DNA of 9,352 nt. It comes from GCA-2683825 sp965662355. Its GTDB lineage: Bacteria > Planctomycetota > UBA1135 > GCA-002686595. Below are positions 1 to 7,600 of this stretch, in pieces; the first letter of the stretch is position 1, and every line of letters starts with the position of its first letter. Position numbers and translations under genes: made by a program. The stretch spans positions 1 through 9,352 of the forward strand of contig CBFIHP010000050.1 in the NCBI GenBank assembly GCA_965662355.1. The letters run 5' to 3'. Below the pieces are notes generated by a model. It did not search any database. It saw only the letters and a program-made list of their open reading frames with translations, and was not told the origin of the DNA.

Positions 1-220
1 TCTTACATGAGAAGAGCAGGTCGCCAATATTAAATTCGACGAAGTTCAAGGCGACGTCGTCGACGGCAACCCCCGCGCCGACATGTCCAGCTAGGAATCC
101 AGCGAGCTCCACCTGCTGCACTATCTCCGTGGTGTTGATGCGTGACTGGTGGATCGCCGACTGCCCGTGAGCCGCACCCACGAGCGCCAGGGCGACCAGT
201 CCGATTCGGTTCGGTCTCAT
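1..220 (-). CDS. Exported protein of unknown function, N-terminal part (runs off the left edge)
   Basis: Reading the minus strand from ATG at 220-218 gives 73 codons with no stop before the window edge, so the C-terminus is missing. The first 19-20 residues (MRPNRIGLVALALVGAAHG, then QSAIHQ) form a Sec-type signal peptide: a short basic start, a hydrophobic core IGLVALALVGA, and a plausible cleavage near AHG/Q. The start is well supported: AGGAG lies at 233-229, 8 nt before the ATG. Third codon positions are mostly G or C, as in the other genes here. The visible mature part (about residues 20-73) mixes short hydrophobic and polar stretches, and I recognise no family in it. It is transcribed away from the lipoprotein gene at 753-3341. 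The product is probably periplasmic or secreted, like every other product in the window. That a gene is here is likely; its function is unknown. Confidence 0.8.
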   Translation of the reverse strand, partial: MRPNRIGLVALALVGAAHGQSAIHQSRINTTEIVQQVELAGFLAGHVGAGVAVDDVALNFVEFNIGDLLFSCK

Positions 221-228
221 CTGTCTTT

Positions 229-233
229 CTCCT
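229..233 (-). promoter_or_regulatory. Ribosome binding site of the left-edge exported gene
   Basis: AGGAG on the minus strand lies 8 nt before the ATG at 220-218. It fixes the start of a gene that would otherwise be missed because it runs off the window. A second AGGAG-like run lies a few bases further upstream but is spaced less well. Confidence 0.6.
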
Positions 234-364
234 AACTCCTGGAAATGGGTTCGCCGAGTTTCGCTAGGGCCTGCGCACCGACTTCGCGACGCGCTCTTCG
301 ATCTCCTCGGTGGGGGACGGCCTGGCCTCGGTGCGAAGTATTCGTGTTTGCTTCTCAGGTCCAG

Positions 365-390
365 CCCCATAAAAGTGGGGAGATTTTTTT
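365..390 (+). terminator. Terminator-like hairpin with T-run, no clear gene upstream
   Basis: CCCCAT (365-370) pairs with GTGGGG (375-380), with one G-T wobble and an AAAA loop. Three bases later comes a run of seven T (384-390). This is the form of a weak intrinsic terminator for plus-strand transcripts. No plus-strand gene ends just before it, so it may be a leftover of a lost gene, may stop antisense transcription out of the left-edge gene, or may be chance. The 6-bp stem is short. Confidence 0.35.
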
Positions 391-414
391 GTGCCTTGAC
401 GGATCCTCATTTTC

Positions 415-477
415 CCCCAGAAGGTCGAAGACCTCGAACTCGTACGTCGACTCGTCACGCGAGACGAGGAAGCGATG
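415..477 (-). pseudogene. Possible short relic of a coding sequence
   Basis: On the minus strand, the frame from 477 down to 415 reads 21 residues beginning HRFLVSRDESTYEF and ending VFDLLG. Nearly every codon ends in G or C and the residue mix is protein-like. Immediately beyond, on the far side of the GGG codon, the signal collapses to AT-rich codons (GAA AAT GAG GAT ... AAA AAA). On the upstream side it abuts the left arm of the inverted-repeat element at 478. This could be the remains of a gene interrupted by that element and then decayed. With only 21 codons, chance is a real alternative, and no family can be named. Confidence 0.22.
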
Positions 478-586
478 GGCGTTGGTGCATGAATAGAGAT
501 GGGCCGGCCTATTTTGGTCTCGATCGGGCCCTGAGCTACTGAGAGGGGCATCAGAAGTGCCCCGTCCCGATTCATGCAACAACGCC
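478..586. mobile_element. 109-bp element with terminal inverted repeats (MITE-like)
   Basis: The left end GGCGTTGGTGCATGAAT (478-494) matches the reverse complement of the right end (570-586) at 16 of 17 bases. Extending inward to 505 and 559 gives about 23 of 28. The 109 bp between the outer ends encode nothing convincing and include a second perfect hairpin, GGGGCA (545-550) / TGCCCC (558-563). Short length, long terminal repeats and no coding content fit a miniature inverted-repeat transposable element. The ends recall the 'GGCTTTGTTG(A/C)AT' ends of IS5-family elements (IS903 group), from memory only. The flanks show at most a 2-bp TG duplication, so insertion is not proven. A structured RNA or large regulatory palindrome upstream of the lipoprotein gene is the alternative. 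Confidence 0.5.
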
Positions 587-617
587 TGGGGAAACCGCGT
601 TTCGAGGCGGTAACACC

Positions 618-623
618 GAGGAG
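618..623 (+). promoter_or_regulatory. Strong Shine-Dalgarno for the upstream ATG at 630
   Basis: GAGGAG lies 6 nt before ATG 630-632. It would support starting the lipoprotein ORF 41 codons earlier than the start that gives a usable signal peptide. It may instead serve translation initiation of a leader-extended form. Confidence 0.4.
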
Positions 624-752
624 CCTTCTATGCGGGAGAGGCTCGCGGGGGATGGCGTTTTCGCACGCCCGTGGCGAGCTTACGTGGGAGCGGCCGGGTC
701 GGGCACGGGGTTTGCCATGTTGGGCGGTGCCACCCCTAACCGAGAGTTTCCC

Positions 753-3341
753 ATGCCTACCACTTGCCCGAAGTCCGCTTGTCTTGCAGCTCTCGCCTTC
801 GCCGCCTGCTCCGAGAGCTCGGGTTCGATCGATCCCGCCGCGGAGGTTCCTTTCCAGAGGGATCTCGACTTCTACGAGCGCGGCCGCAGTTTTCCGACCG
901 GGTTGATGGACGACTTCGCAGCGCTCGTGGACTGGGATCGGGATGGAGATCTCGACACGATCGGACTCTCGCCCACCCAGTTCGGGAACTTAACCTACGA
1001 CGATCCCCTGCTCAGCCTCTTCGAGAACGATGGCTCGGGTCAGTTCAGCCCGGCTCGAACCCACGAACTGGAGGGGGTACGTGCCGTGTCCAAGGACATC
1101 GTCGACATCGACGGCGATCAGGATCTCGAGATCTTCCTGTTCCGCACTCGGATCGAAGGGCAGATGTCGACGCGAACCCTCGAGGTGCACTCGATCGGAG
1201 CGAACGGCGACCTCGAAATCCAGTGGACCTTCACCGAGAGCCAGAGTTGCTCGATGGGATGCATCCTCCCGGGAATCGGGCAGACGCTCAGCGGGGATTT
1301 CGATGGAGACGGCGATCTCGATTTCTATCTCGTGACGACCTTCGGCCCGACGATCCATGTCTTCCACAACCAGGGCGACGGGACCTTCGTGATGGACCCC
1401 GACCCCGTCATCGCGGGTCTCATGGCCTCGGATGCGGTGCGGCTGTTCGATCTCGATGAGGACGGGACCCTCGACCTGCTGGTGGCGGGTCAGGACCTGG
1501 CCCTGTATCGGGGGCTGGGTGCTGACGCCTATGCTCCACCGATCGTCTATCCCCTCGGTGTCGCGGGCAAGGCGCTCGAGATCTCGATCACCGAGCTGGA
1601 TGGAGATGGCCGCCTGGACCTCGCCGTCAGCAAGGCGGGCCAGTATCCGGAACTGTTCGTCAGGCAGGGCGCATTCGATCTCCTCCCGCTCGCGACGAAC
1701 TTCCCTCGCTGGGTTGCGGGGACGAAGCCTCCGCTCTTCATCGATCTCCGCGGCACGGGGGCGGATGACCTGTTCGTCGGGAATGCCCTCTGGTTGAACG
1801 ATGGTATGGGAGGCTTCACGGACGCGTCCGATCGACTGCCTGGGGACCCGCCGACGGGATACTCGGGCTTCGGTGGCTTCGAGAGTCTGCTGGCCGGCCA
1901 TGCTGGCGACGTGGATCAGGACGGAGACCTCGATCTCTGGTCGCCTTCTTCGGGCCGTGTCTTGCTCCAGGACGCCTCCGGCCACTTCGGAAACGAGCTC
2001 CCCCCCTCGTTCACGGGCTTCGTGGGGGCCCCGGTGACTCCGATACTCGCGGGGATTTCGGTCGACTTCGATGGCGATGGGATTCCCGATGGCCTGGTCC
2101 AGAACCTGGAAGGCAACCAGCGCTACAGCGTGATCCTGCGCGATGCGTTGGGCGGCTTCGAACTGCTCGAGAACGCCTTCCCCGAAACCGACTTCGAATG
2201 GAATCCGCGCTTCTTCGATATCGATGGCGATGACGACATCGATGTGCTCTTCGGTTCTTCCGGACACGTCTTCCTCAACGATGGGGGGGGTCGTTTCGAC
2301 GCCTCGGATGCCAACACCGATCCGTTGGAACGTACGTACGATCTGGGAGTGGTCCTGGAGGACTTCGATGGGGACGGCGACAGGGACCTCTTTCATGCGA
2401 AGTACGAGGCCCACGCCATCGGAACGCCGTCGCCGGATGCTCTTTACCTCCGAGAAAGCGACGGCACCTGGACATCCGCTCCTCTTCCGGAAGTCGAGAC
2501 CCTGAGCTGGCAAGCGGTCTGCGGTGATCTCGATGGGGATGGCCACCGCGATGTCATGGTGCGGTCCGGTCAGATCTATCTGAGTGGAGGCGATGGGACG
2601 TTCGGCCTGGGGGCGGATCTCTTCGCTGGCACGTACCCCACGCGGTCCTTCCGCCTGAACCTCGGTGACGTCGACTCCGATGGTGATGTGGACGTGGCGC
2701 TCGGAGGAATCATCTACGAGAACGAGGGAGACGGCACCTTCAGCACCGAGCGCGAGTCGGGTATCGATCGCTATTCTCTGTTCGAGGGCTTCACCGATCT
2801 CGACGCGGACGGCGACGTGGACGCGGCCGGGGCAATGTTCTTCTACCTGTCGAACATCCATTGGGCCGGGCCCCGGCTGGACATCTGGGCGAACGACGGC
2901 TCCGGCTTCTTCGAGCGGGAGCGGATCGCCGTCCCTCGAGAAGGCGTGGGCTATGCGGATGTCGACGGCGATGGTGACCTCGACCTCTTCATGGACGACA
3001 CCATCCTCTTGAGCCGCACGCGTTCGCTGGAGGTCGAACCCACTCCGCGAGTGGGGCAGCCGATCCGGGTCGAGCTCTACGGTGAGCCGTTCGAGGCGTT
3101 CCGTGTCGTAGCCACCCGTGAGCTCGGGGCCCGGGGAGATGGGGTGGGCGCGTTGCGCATCGACCTGGATACGAGCGTGCTCGAGACGACGGGAAGCCTG
3201 GATGCGAGCGGTCGCGCAACGCTGAGCCTTGCGATCCCCGGAGCTCTCGACGCCGATGGGACGGTGCTCTTCTGGCAGGCCATGACCTCGAGCCAGGGCC
3301 TCTGGACCGCGGTCGATCGCTCGGTGCTGCGGACGTTCTGA
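753..3341 (+). CDS. FG-GAP/VCBS-repeat lipoprotein, probably two seven-bladed beta-propellers
   Basis: The protein has 862 residues from ATG 753, or 903 from ATG 630; numbers below use the 903 frame. Starting at Met42, MPTTCPKSACLAALAFAAC ends in a lipobox-like AFAAC, so Cys60 is the likely lipidated residue and the protein is probably membrane- or surface-anchored. This favours 753, although the better ribosome site precedes 630. Calcium-loop motifs of the DxDxDG(x)xD kind begin at residues 101, 159, 223, 274, 322, 372 (degenerate, DLRGTGADD), 427, 479, 530, 578, 633, 680, 723 and 777. That is 14 motifs about 43-64 residues apart, as in FG-GAP/VCBS propeller blades; 14 suggests two propellers of seven. 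Residues about 797-903 form a C-terminal beta domain with LDASGRATLSLAIP and LFWQA, a type I recall from Planctomycetota exported proteins. Likely role: calcium-stabilised surface binding or adhesion; the ligand is unknown. No catalytic residues are evident. It stands alone and converges on the HEAT-like gene. Confidence 0.88.
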   Translation: MPTTCPKSACLAALAFAACSESSGSIDPAAEVPFQRDLDFYERGRSFPTGLMDDFAALVDWDRDGDLDTIGLSPTQFGNLTYDDPLLSLFENDGSGQFSPARTHELEGVRAVSKDIVDIDGDQDLEIFLFRTRIEGQMSTRTLEVHSIGANGDLEIQWTFTESQSCSMGCILPGIGQTLSGDFDGDGDLDFYLVTTFGPTIHVFHNQGDGTFVMDPDPVIAGLMASDAVRLFDLDEDGTLDLLVAGQDLALYRGLGADAYAPPIVYPLGVAGKALEISITELDGDGRLDLAVSKAGQYPELFVRQGAFDLLPLATNFPRWVAGTKPPLFIDLRGTGADDLFVGNALWLNDGMGGFTDASDRLPGDPPTGYSGFGGFESLLAGHAGDVDQDGDLDLWSPSSGRVLLQDASGHFGNELPPSFTGFVGAPVTPILAGISVDFDGDGIPDGLVQNLEGNQRYSVILRDALGGFELLENAFPETDFEWNPRFFDIDGDDDIDVLFGSSGHVFLNDGGGRFDASDANTDPLERTYDLGVVLEDFDGDGDRDLFHAKYEAHAIGTPSPDALYLRESDGTWTSAPLPEVETLSWQAVCGDLDGDGHRDVMVRSGQIYLSGGDGTFGLGADLFAGTYPTRSFRLNLGDVDSDGDVDVALGGIIYENEGDGTFSTERESGIDRYSLFEGFTDLDADGDVDAAGAMFFYLSNIHWAGPRLDIWANDGSGFFERERIAVPREGVGYADVDGDGDLDLFMDDTILLSRTRSLEVEPTPRVGQPIRVELYGEPFEAFRVVATRELGARGDGVGALRIDLDTSVLETTGSLDASGRATLSLAIPGALDADGTVLFWQAMTSSQGLWTAVDRSVLRTF

Positions 3342-3353
3342 GCGTCAGCGGCC

Positions 3354-3371
3354 GGCGAGGCGTTGCTCGCC
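3354..3371 (+). terminator. Hairpin just after the lipoprotein stop codon
   Basis: GGCGAG (3354-3359) pairs perfectly with CTCGCC (3366-3371) around a 6-base loop, 12 bases after the TGA at 3339-3341. No T-run follows, so it would be a factor-dependent or 3'-end-stabilising hairpin rather than a classic intrinsic terminator. Confidence 0.35.
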
Positions 3372-3473
3372 TGCAATGCCCTGAACCGGATGTTCGAACT
3401 CGGTCGGCCGGTATCGAAGGCGATTAGGACGTGAAACCGGGGATGGTGGGGGAGGTCCGCCTTCGTTTTGGTC

Positions 3474-3488
3474 CATGCACCAACGCCC
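3474..3488 (-). repeat. Solo copy of the inverted-repeat end motif
   Basis: CATGCACCAACGCCC on the plus strand is the exact 15-base reverse complement of the left arm of the 109-bp element (477-491). There is no partner arm nearby. It may be a solo end of a decayed element; chance is possible but unlikely for 15 exact bases. Confidence 0.45.
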
Positions 3489-3616
3489 CGTACTACCCTA
3501 CTTATGAAGAGCACAAAGCAAGATACGAGCTGGACTTAGGCTTCGGCCGAGTTTCCGTACCACACGACCTCGGGGAGGCTCATGTCGCGGCTACGACCGT
3601 CTTGAACGGACCGGTC

Positions 3617-4660
3617 TCAGTGCCGAGTGGCATACGACGCCAGGATGCGCACTTGCTGGGAGGGGTCGGTTTCGAACAGCTGAAGGAGGGTTCCGCGAGC
3701 CCCATCGAACTCATAGAAGTGATCGATGAGGTAGCGCGCCATCGTGGCGCGTGCATGTGCGTGTGGCTCGACGAAGATGTAGTCGTTGATCGAACGCAGT
3801 GAGAAGTCACTGGCGGGAAGCCGCCGCACGGCGTCGACCATGGCGGATCGAACGGCGCCGCGGGGCTCGTTCGGAAGCAGCGAGACGAGGAAGTTGCGAT
3901 TCGAGCTGTCCCGGAGCATGCCGAGCGCATGTGCCGCCGAGGCCCGAACCGGAGCCTCTTCGTCGTGGAGGTGCGGCAGAACGACGGAACCGAAGGCGGG
4001 GTTGTGGAGGTTGCCGATGGCCTTCAAGGTCATGGCCCGTAGATTCGAATCGGACGTCTGGTTCAGCCCCCTGATGAGGCCCTGGGTCAGGGTCCTGTAG
4101 AGCGGAGCGCTCGTGCTCAAGCGACTGCCCGCTGCGCCCATCGCCAGGAGTGACGTATTCGAGAGTTCGATGGACTTCGGCTCGGAGCGCTGGGCCGCCA
4201 CGAGCCACAGGCTGGCCAGGGAGGAGGGGGTCGGCTCCTCGACGGCGCCCAGTCCCATCACCGCCCGCAGGCGATCTTCGTGCTGGAAGCCGGCATCGGC
4301 GGCGATGGTCGATAGCGCCGCCTGGGCCACCGGCGTGCCGACGTCTTCCAGCGCATGGATCAGCGAGTTCGAGGCATGGGGGTTCTCCCGCAGGATCCCG
4401 GGGACCGCCGGCACGAGGGTCTGGGACGTCTTCAGAGCCCCGAGCAGCTCGTGGTACACGACGACCTTGCGCTCGCTGTACCTGTCGTCGTCCAGGGTGC
4501 TCAACTGGGTCAGCGAGCGATCCAGGATCTGCCGCGGCGAGAGCGCGTCCTGGGCATTCGTCCCGGACCTCGTCGAATCGACCGACTGCGCGAAGGTGTC
4601 CATCGGGATCAGCAGGACGCTACCTAGGACGAGCAAACTGTGTGTTAACATGATCTTCAT
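3617..4660 (-). CDS. Exported HEAT-like superhelical protein, vitellogenin-domain-like
   Basis: The protein has 347 residues. ATG at 4660-4658 is preceded by AGGAA at 4671-4667 with 6 nt spacing. Residues 1-24 form a signal peptide (MKIM, then LTHSLLVLGSVLLIPM, cleavage near DTFA/Q). From about residue 45 to the end the chain is helical with paired helices, as in HEAT/ARM repeats: 98-122, 128-142, 145-178, 186-218, 222-252, 256-282, 291-314 and 322-345. The clearest unit is 208-250, with LKAIGNLHNPAFGSVVLPHL followed by VRASAAHALGML. The series ALEDVGTP, EEPTPSSLASL, LLAMGAAGSRL, AIGNLHNP, VRASAAHAL resembles the order of landmarks in the lipovitellin-type helical domain of vitellogenin and MTP proteins; that link is inference. 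No catalytic motif is seen. It starts 25 bp after the stop of the large propeller gene, so the two are probably co-transcribed. Likely role: an extracytoplasmic scaffold, possibly partner of that protein. Confidence 0.82.
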   Translation of the reverse strand: MKIMLTHSLLVLGSVLLIPMDTFAQSVDSTRSGTNAQDALSPRQILDRSLTQLSTLDDDRYSERKVVVYHELLGALKTSQTLVPAVPGILRENPHASNSLIHALEDVGTPVAQAALSTIAADAGFQHEDRLRAVMGLGAVEEPTPSSLASLWLVAAQRSEPKSIELSNTSLLAMGAAGSRLSTSAPLYRTLTQGLIRGLNQTSDSNLRAMTLKAIGNLHNPAFGSVVLPHLHDEEAPVRASAAHALGMLRDSSNRNFLVSLLPNEPRGAVRSAMVDAVRRLPASDFSLRSINDYIFVEPHAHARATMARYLIDHFYEFDGARGTLLQLFETDPSQQVRILASYATRH

Positions 4661-4685
4661 GGCGGGTTCCTATCGTCCGGGGCTC

Positions 4686-7600
4686 TTAGTTTCGAGGCGT
4701 CCAGTCCAACCGAGGCGTGTCGTTCAATCCGAACTCTTCACAAGGAACGTCACAGGGTGATGACTCACAGGCAGGACGTCCTAATCCATCGCACAGGTCC
4801 ATACCTGTGACCCACAGCGGACAGTAGTTGGGACCACATTCGTCCTTGCCGGGGATGCACACCTCGAAAGCCGGAGGCCAGCTGATGAGCTCGAGGGTCG
4901 AGGTCTTCGTCGTGATTCCGCAGGGATAGTAGAGGCCGAAACAGCAGCTACAGAAGTCGATCCAGGGATACGAGGCAAAGAGCTCGATCTTTCCTTGCAG
5001 GAAAGTGAGCCGGTGGGTGACCTTGAAGCACTGCAGGCCGCAGATCGTGATGTCCTCATCGCCGTCAGGCCCGACGAGGGTCATTCCAAGACCGCTTCTT
5101 CGAATGTGATCGTACCGGCAAAGGGTGAGCGTTCCTCGTGCGCCCGCCGTGAATGGAGAGACGCCTCCGCCAGGAACCTCCAGCTGGATCTGCACTCCGG
5201 CGCCGACGAAAGGAGTGACGTCGTACGTGAAGTCGTCCGTCACGTTGGCCGCGAAGGAAATACCGAGAGTTCCCACCGCGGCGGCGTCCACGTCAATCGG
5301 GATACCGGCCACGAAGAAGGTACGTCCGAGCCTGGGTAGTTGACGGCACGGACCAGAGATGGGGTCATGCGCCGAACACTCCTCATCGTTGGAGCCATCG
5401 TCATTGTCATTGATGACGAAACCGCCAAGGTCGCAGCACTCCGATTCGGTGACCATGATCGATCCTCCACTCGGATGGCAACACTCTTTGCGCTCGCGAT
5501 CGGGGAACGTCTTGTCCTTGGAGAACGTCTTGGTGAAGCGGAAACCGCCTGGAATTCGCTCGAATCCATCCGGCAGTTCGCCGGTCGTGTTGCTGTCCAC
5601 CGGCCCTGCGGAATAGAGGGTATAGCCAAGGGCCTCCAGGCTGACTTCGAAGTAGCCGTAGTCCTGGAGAGGATCGCGCTCTGCAAGGGAGTAGAACCTC
5701 ATCACGTCGTCCACTTCGCCACCGAAGATCGTGAAGTCGAGCGAAGCATCCAGGGAAGCCATGGCGCCGAATTCCTGGCCCGGGTAGTCGCCGTGGGGGA
5801 TCACGGGATCCCTTCGCACCATGTCCAGCGAGCCGTCGAAGTTTAGATCGGCGTTGAACGCGTCGTTGCCCATCTTCTTGCCCCAGGTCACGGCCTCACT
5901 CAGGCCGCCGGAGGATCCCGAGATGGCGCTGGGGACGATGCAGCCTTCGAGATCGATGATCGTCAAGCACTGATCTTCCTGGACCAGCACGTCGTCCGTC
6001 GGATCGGTGTCGGCCACTTGGCTCGTCCTCGAGACCTCAACGAAGATGTCGATCGGGGTACTGCCGGTCTCGAACACGTAATTCGATGGAAACTCCACCT
6101 CCAAGCCGACCGACAGAGAGTCACCGCGAACGATGTCCGGTACGGGATATTGGTCGAGATCGTACATGCCCGTCTCCGGATTGAAGAAGCGGGCGGGTTC
6201 CAGCACATCGGAGTGATGAACTCTCCAGGCCTTCAACACCGCATTGCGGATGACCCCCTCGTAGCCCCCCGTCATCGCGACGGTCGCATTGATCCCGGCG
6301 CGCGTGATCTGGACCGTGGCTCCTTGAACCTCATCGAAGGATGCCAGGATGAAACCCAATTCCTCGTCGGGTTCGTTGTCCCCGTCGGTGTCGCAGGGCT
6401 CGACGGGCGTGAGCACGACCTCCGTCACCGCCAGATTGGGCTCGAGCGAGGGAACACAGAACTGCAGCTCTTGCTCCACCAGCATGCAGTTGTTGTCCTC
6501 CGCATCCCCACCTTCCATCTCGATGATGCGCTGCTGGGGATCGACCTCGACCAGGAGCATGTAGGTGCCCGCCTGGATCGGATCCATGCCACTGAAGAAG
6601 TGCGCGGCACCGCCCCGTCGAACTTCCGGGACCACGCAGTCCTCGGGGTCGTGTAGGACAGGTTCGTCAAAGGCCCCGTCTCCGTCGCAGTCCATACCGA
6701 TGACCGCGTCGCTAAGGGGCTCACCGATCAGGATCGTGGGCGCGACTCGGAGATCGCCTTCGGGGTGCGGCGGAGCGCCCGGAGGCGGCGGAGGAATGTC
6801 AGAGACGTCGGCTCCAGGGAGAACCTCGCTCTGGGCTCGGTAGTGCACCGACGTGGCCGCAACAGACGAGCCGAAGCCACCCCCCTCGACCGGTGCGTCG
6901 CTGATGCGGCGCGCGAGCAGGCCCCAACCGTCCCCGTCGGACGGCGCCATCGGACGGCAGCCCGGCTCATGACCCTGGACGTAGACGTAGGCCGTACCCG
7001 CGTCCAGTGGACCTCCGTCGAAGTGGTCGTGGCCGGGTGCCCCGACGATGACCATCTGGCTCGCAGGACCCTCGGCCCCGGGCTTCGTCAAGGCGACCGA
7101 TGCTCCGAAGCGGTCCCCCGCGATCGGGTTGGGAGCCGTCAGGGTCTTCTCGAGTTCGATTGCCTTCGCAGTCCGTTGGTAGAGGTAGATGGAGACCTCG
7201 CCCGCATCCGGCTTGCCTCCTCCGAGACTAGCGCCAGGCGCACCGACTGCGATTCTGTGGGTCGCCTGCTCGGAACTGCCGCTGACTTCCGCCAGCGCCA
7301 CCGAGGCGCCGAACGATTCACTTCCGCTGGTGAGGGCCTGCAGCAGCTCGAAGTTCCCGGCACGGGTGTCGTATTCATAGACGCCGATTCTCGCGCCGGA
7401 CGACTCTCCCAAACGACCCGGACCGCCCAGAACGAGAACGTCGCCCTCGACGGCCACCGCAGCTCCCAGTTGAAAGAATGAAACTCCAGAGAGGCTGAAG
7501 AATTGCTTCCATCCCCAAGCGTCCGCACCCCCTTCGTTTCGTTCGAACAAGTGGGCGGCTCCAAGGCCGTCATTCCCGTAGTCCGCAAAAAGGGGCGCCC

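Larger units (their letters stand above)
221..752. other. Long gene-poor divergent intergenic region
   Basis: About 530 bases separate the divergent starts at 220 (minus) and 753 (plus), or about 410 if the plus gene starts at 630. None of the open frames inside has the codon use of the real genes, apart from a 63-base piece at 415-477. The stretch holds a terminator-like hairpin at 365-390, the 109-bp inverted-repeat element at 478-586, and a small hairpin ACCGC/GCGGT at 594-611. Promoters for both flanking genes must lie here, but I cannot point to convincing -35/-10 boxes. Confidence 0.6.
3342..3616. other. Convergent intergenic region
   Basis: These 275 bases separate two genes that end towards each other. 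They contain a perfect hairpin at 3354-3371, a copy of the dispersed GGGCGTTGGTGCATG motif in minus orientation at 3474-3488, and a small hairpin TTGGT/ACCAA (3468-3483) overlapping that motif. I see no gene. The open frame on the plus strand starting at 3431 runs into the tail of the HEAT-like gene and is not coding-like. No T-run terminator is visible for either gene. Confidence 0.6.

Noticed and set aside
264..582. Small minus-strand open frames in the divergent region as complete genes
   Set aside because: They cross the inverted-repeat element, lack ribosome sites and have poor codon use except at 415-477, which is listed separately as a possible relic.
990..2861. 623-codon open frame on the minus strand inside the lipoprotein gene
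   Set aside because: It is the antisense of the GAT/GAC-rich calcium-loop repeats in GC-rich DNA. Its product is a monotonous I/V/E/R-rich mix, has no signal or domain, and lies wholly within a well-supported plus-strand gene.
3431..3802. 123-codon plus-strand open frame between and across the convergent genes
   Set aside because: Half of it is antisense to the end of the HEAT-like gene, composition is not coding-like, and no ribosome site is seen.
4113..4760. 215-codon plus-strand open frame antisense to the HEAT-like gene
   Set aside because: It is a shadow of the well-supported minus-strand gene, Ser/Arg-rich, and crosses the operon junction.
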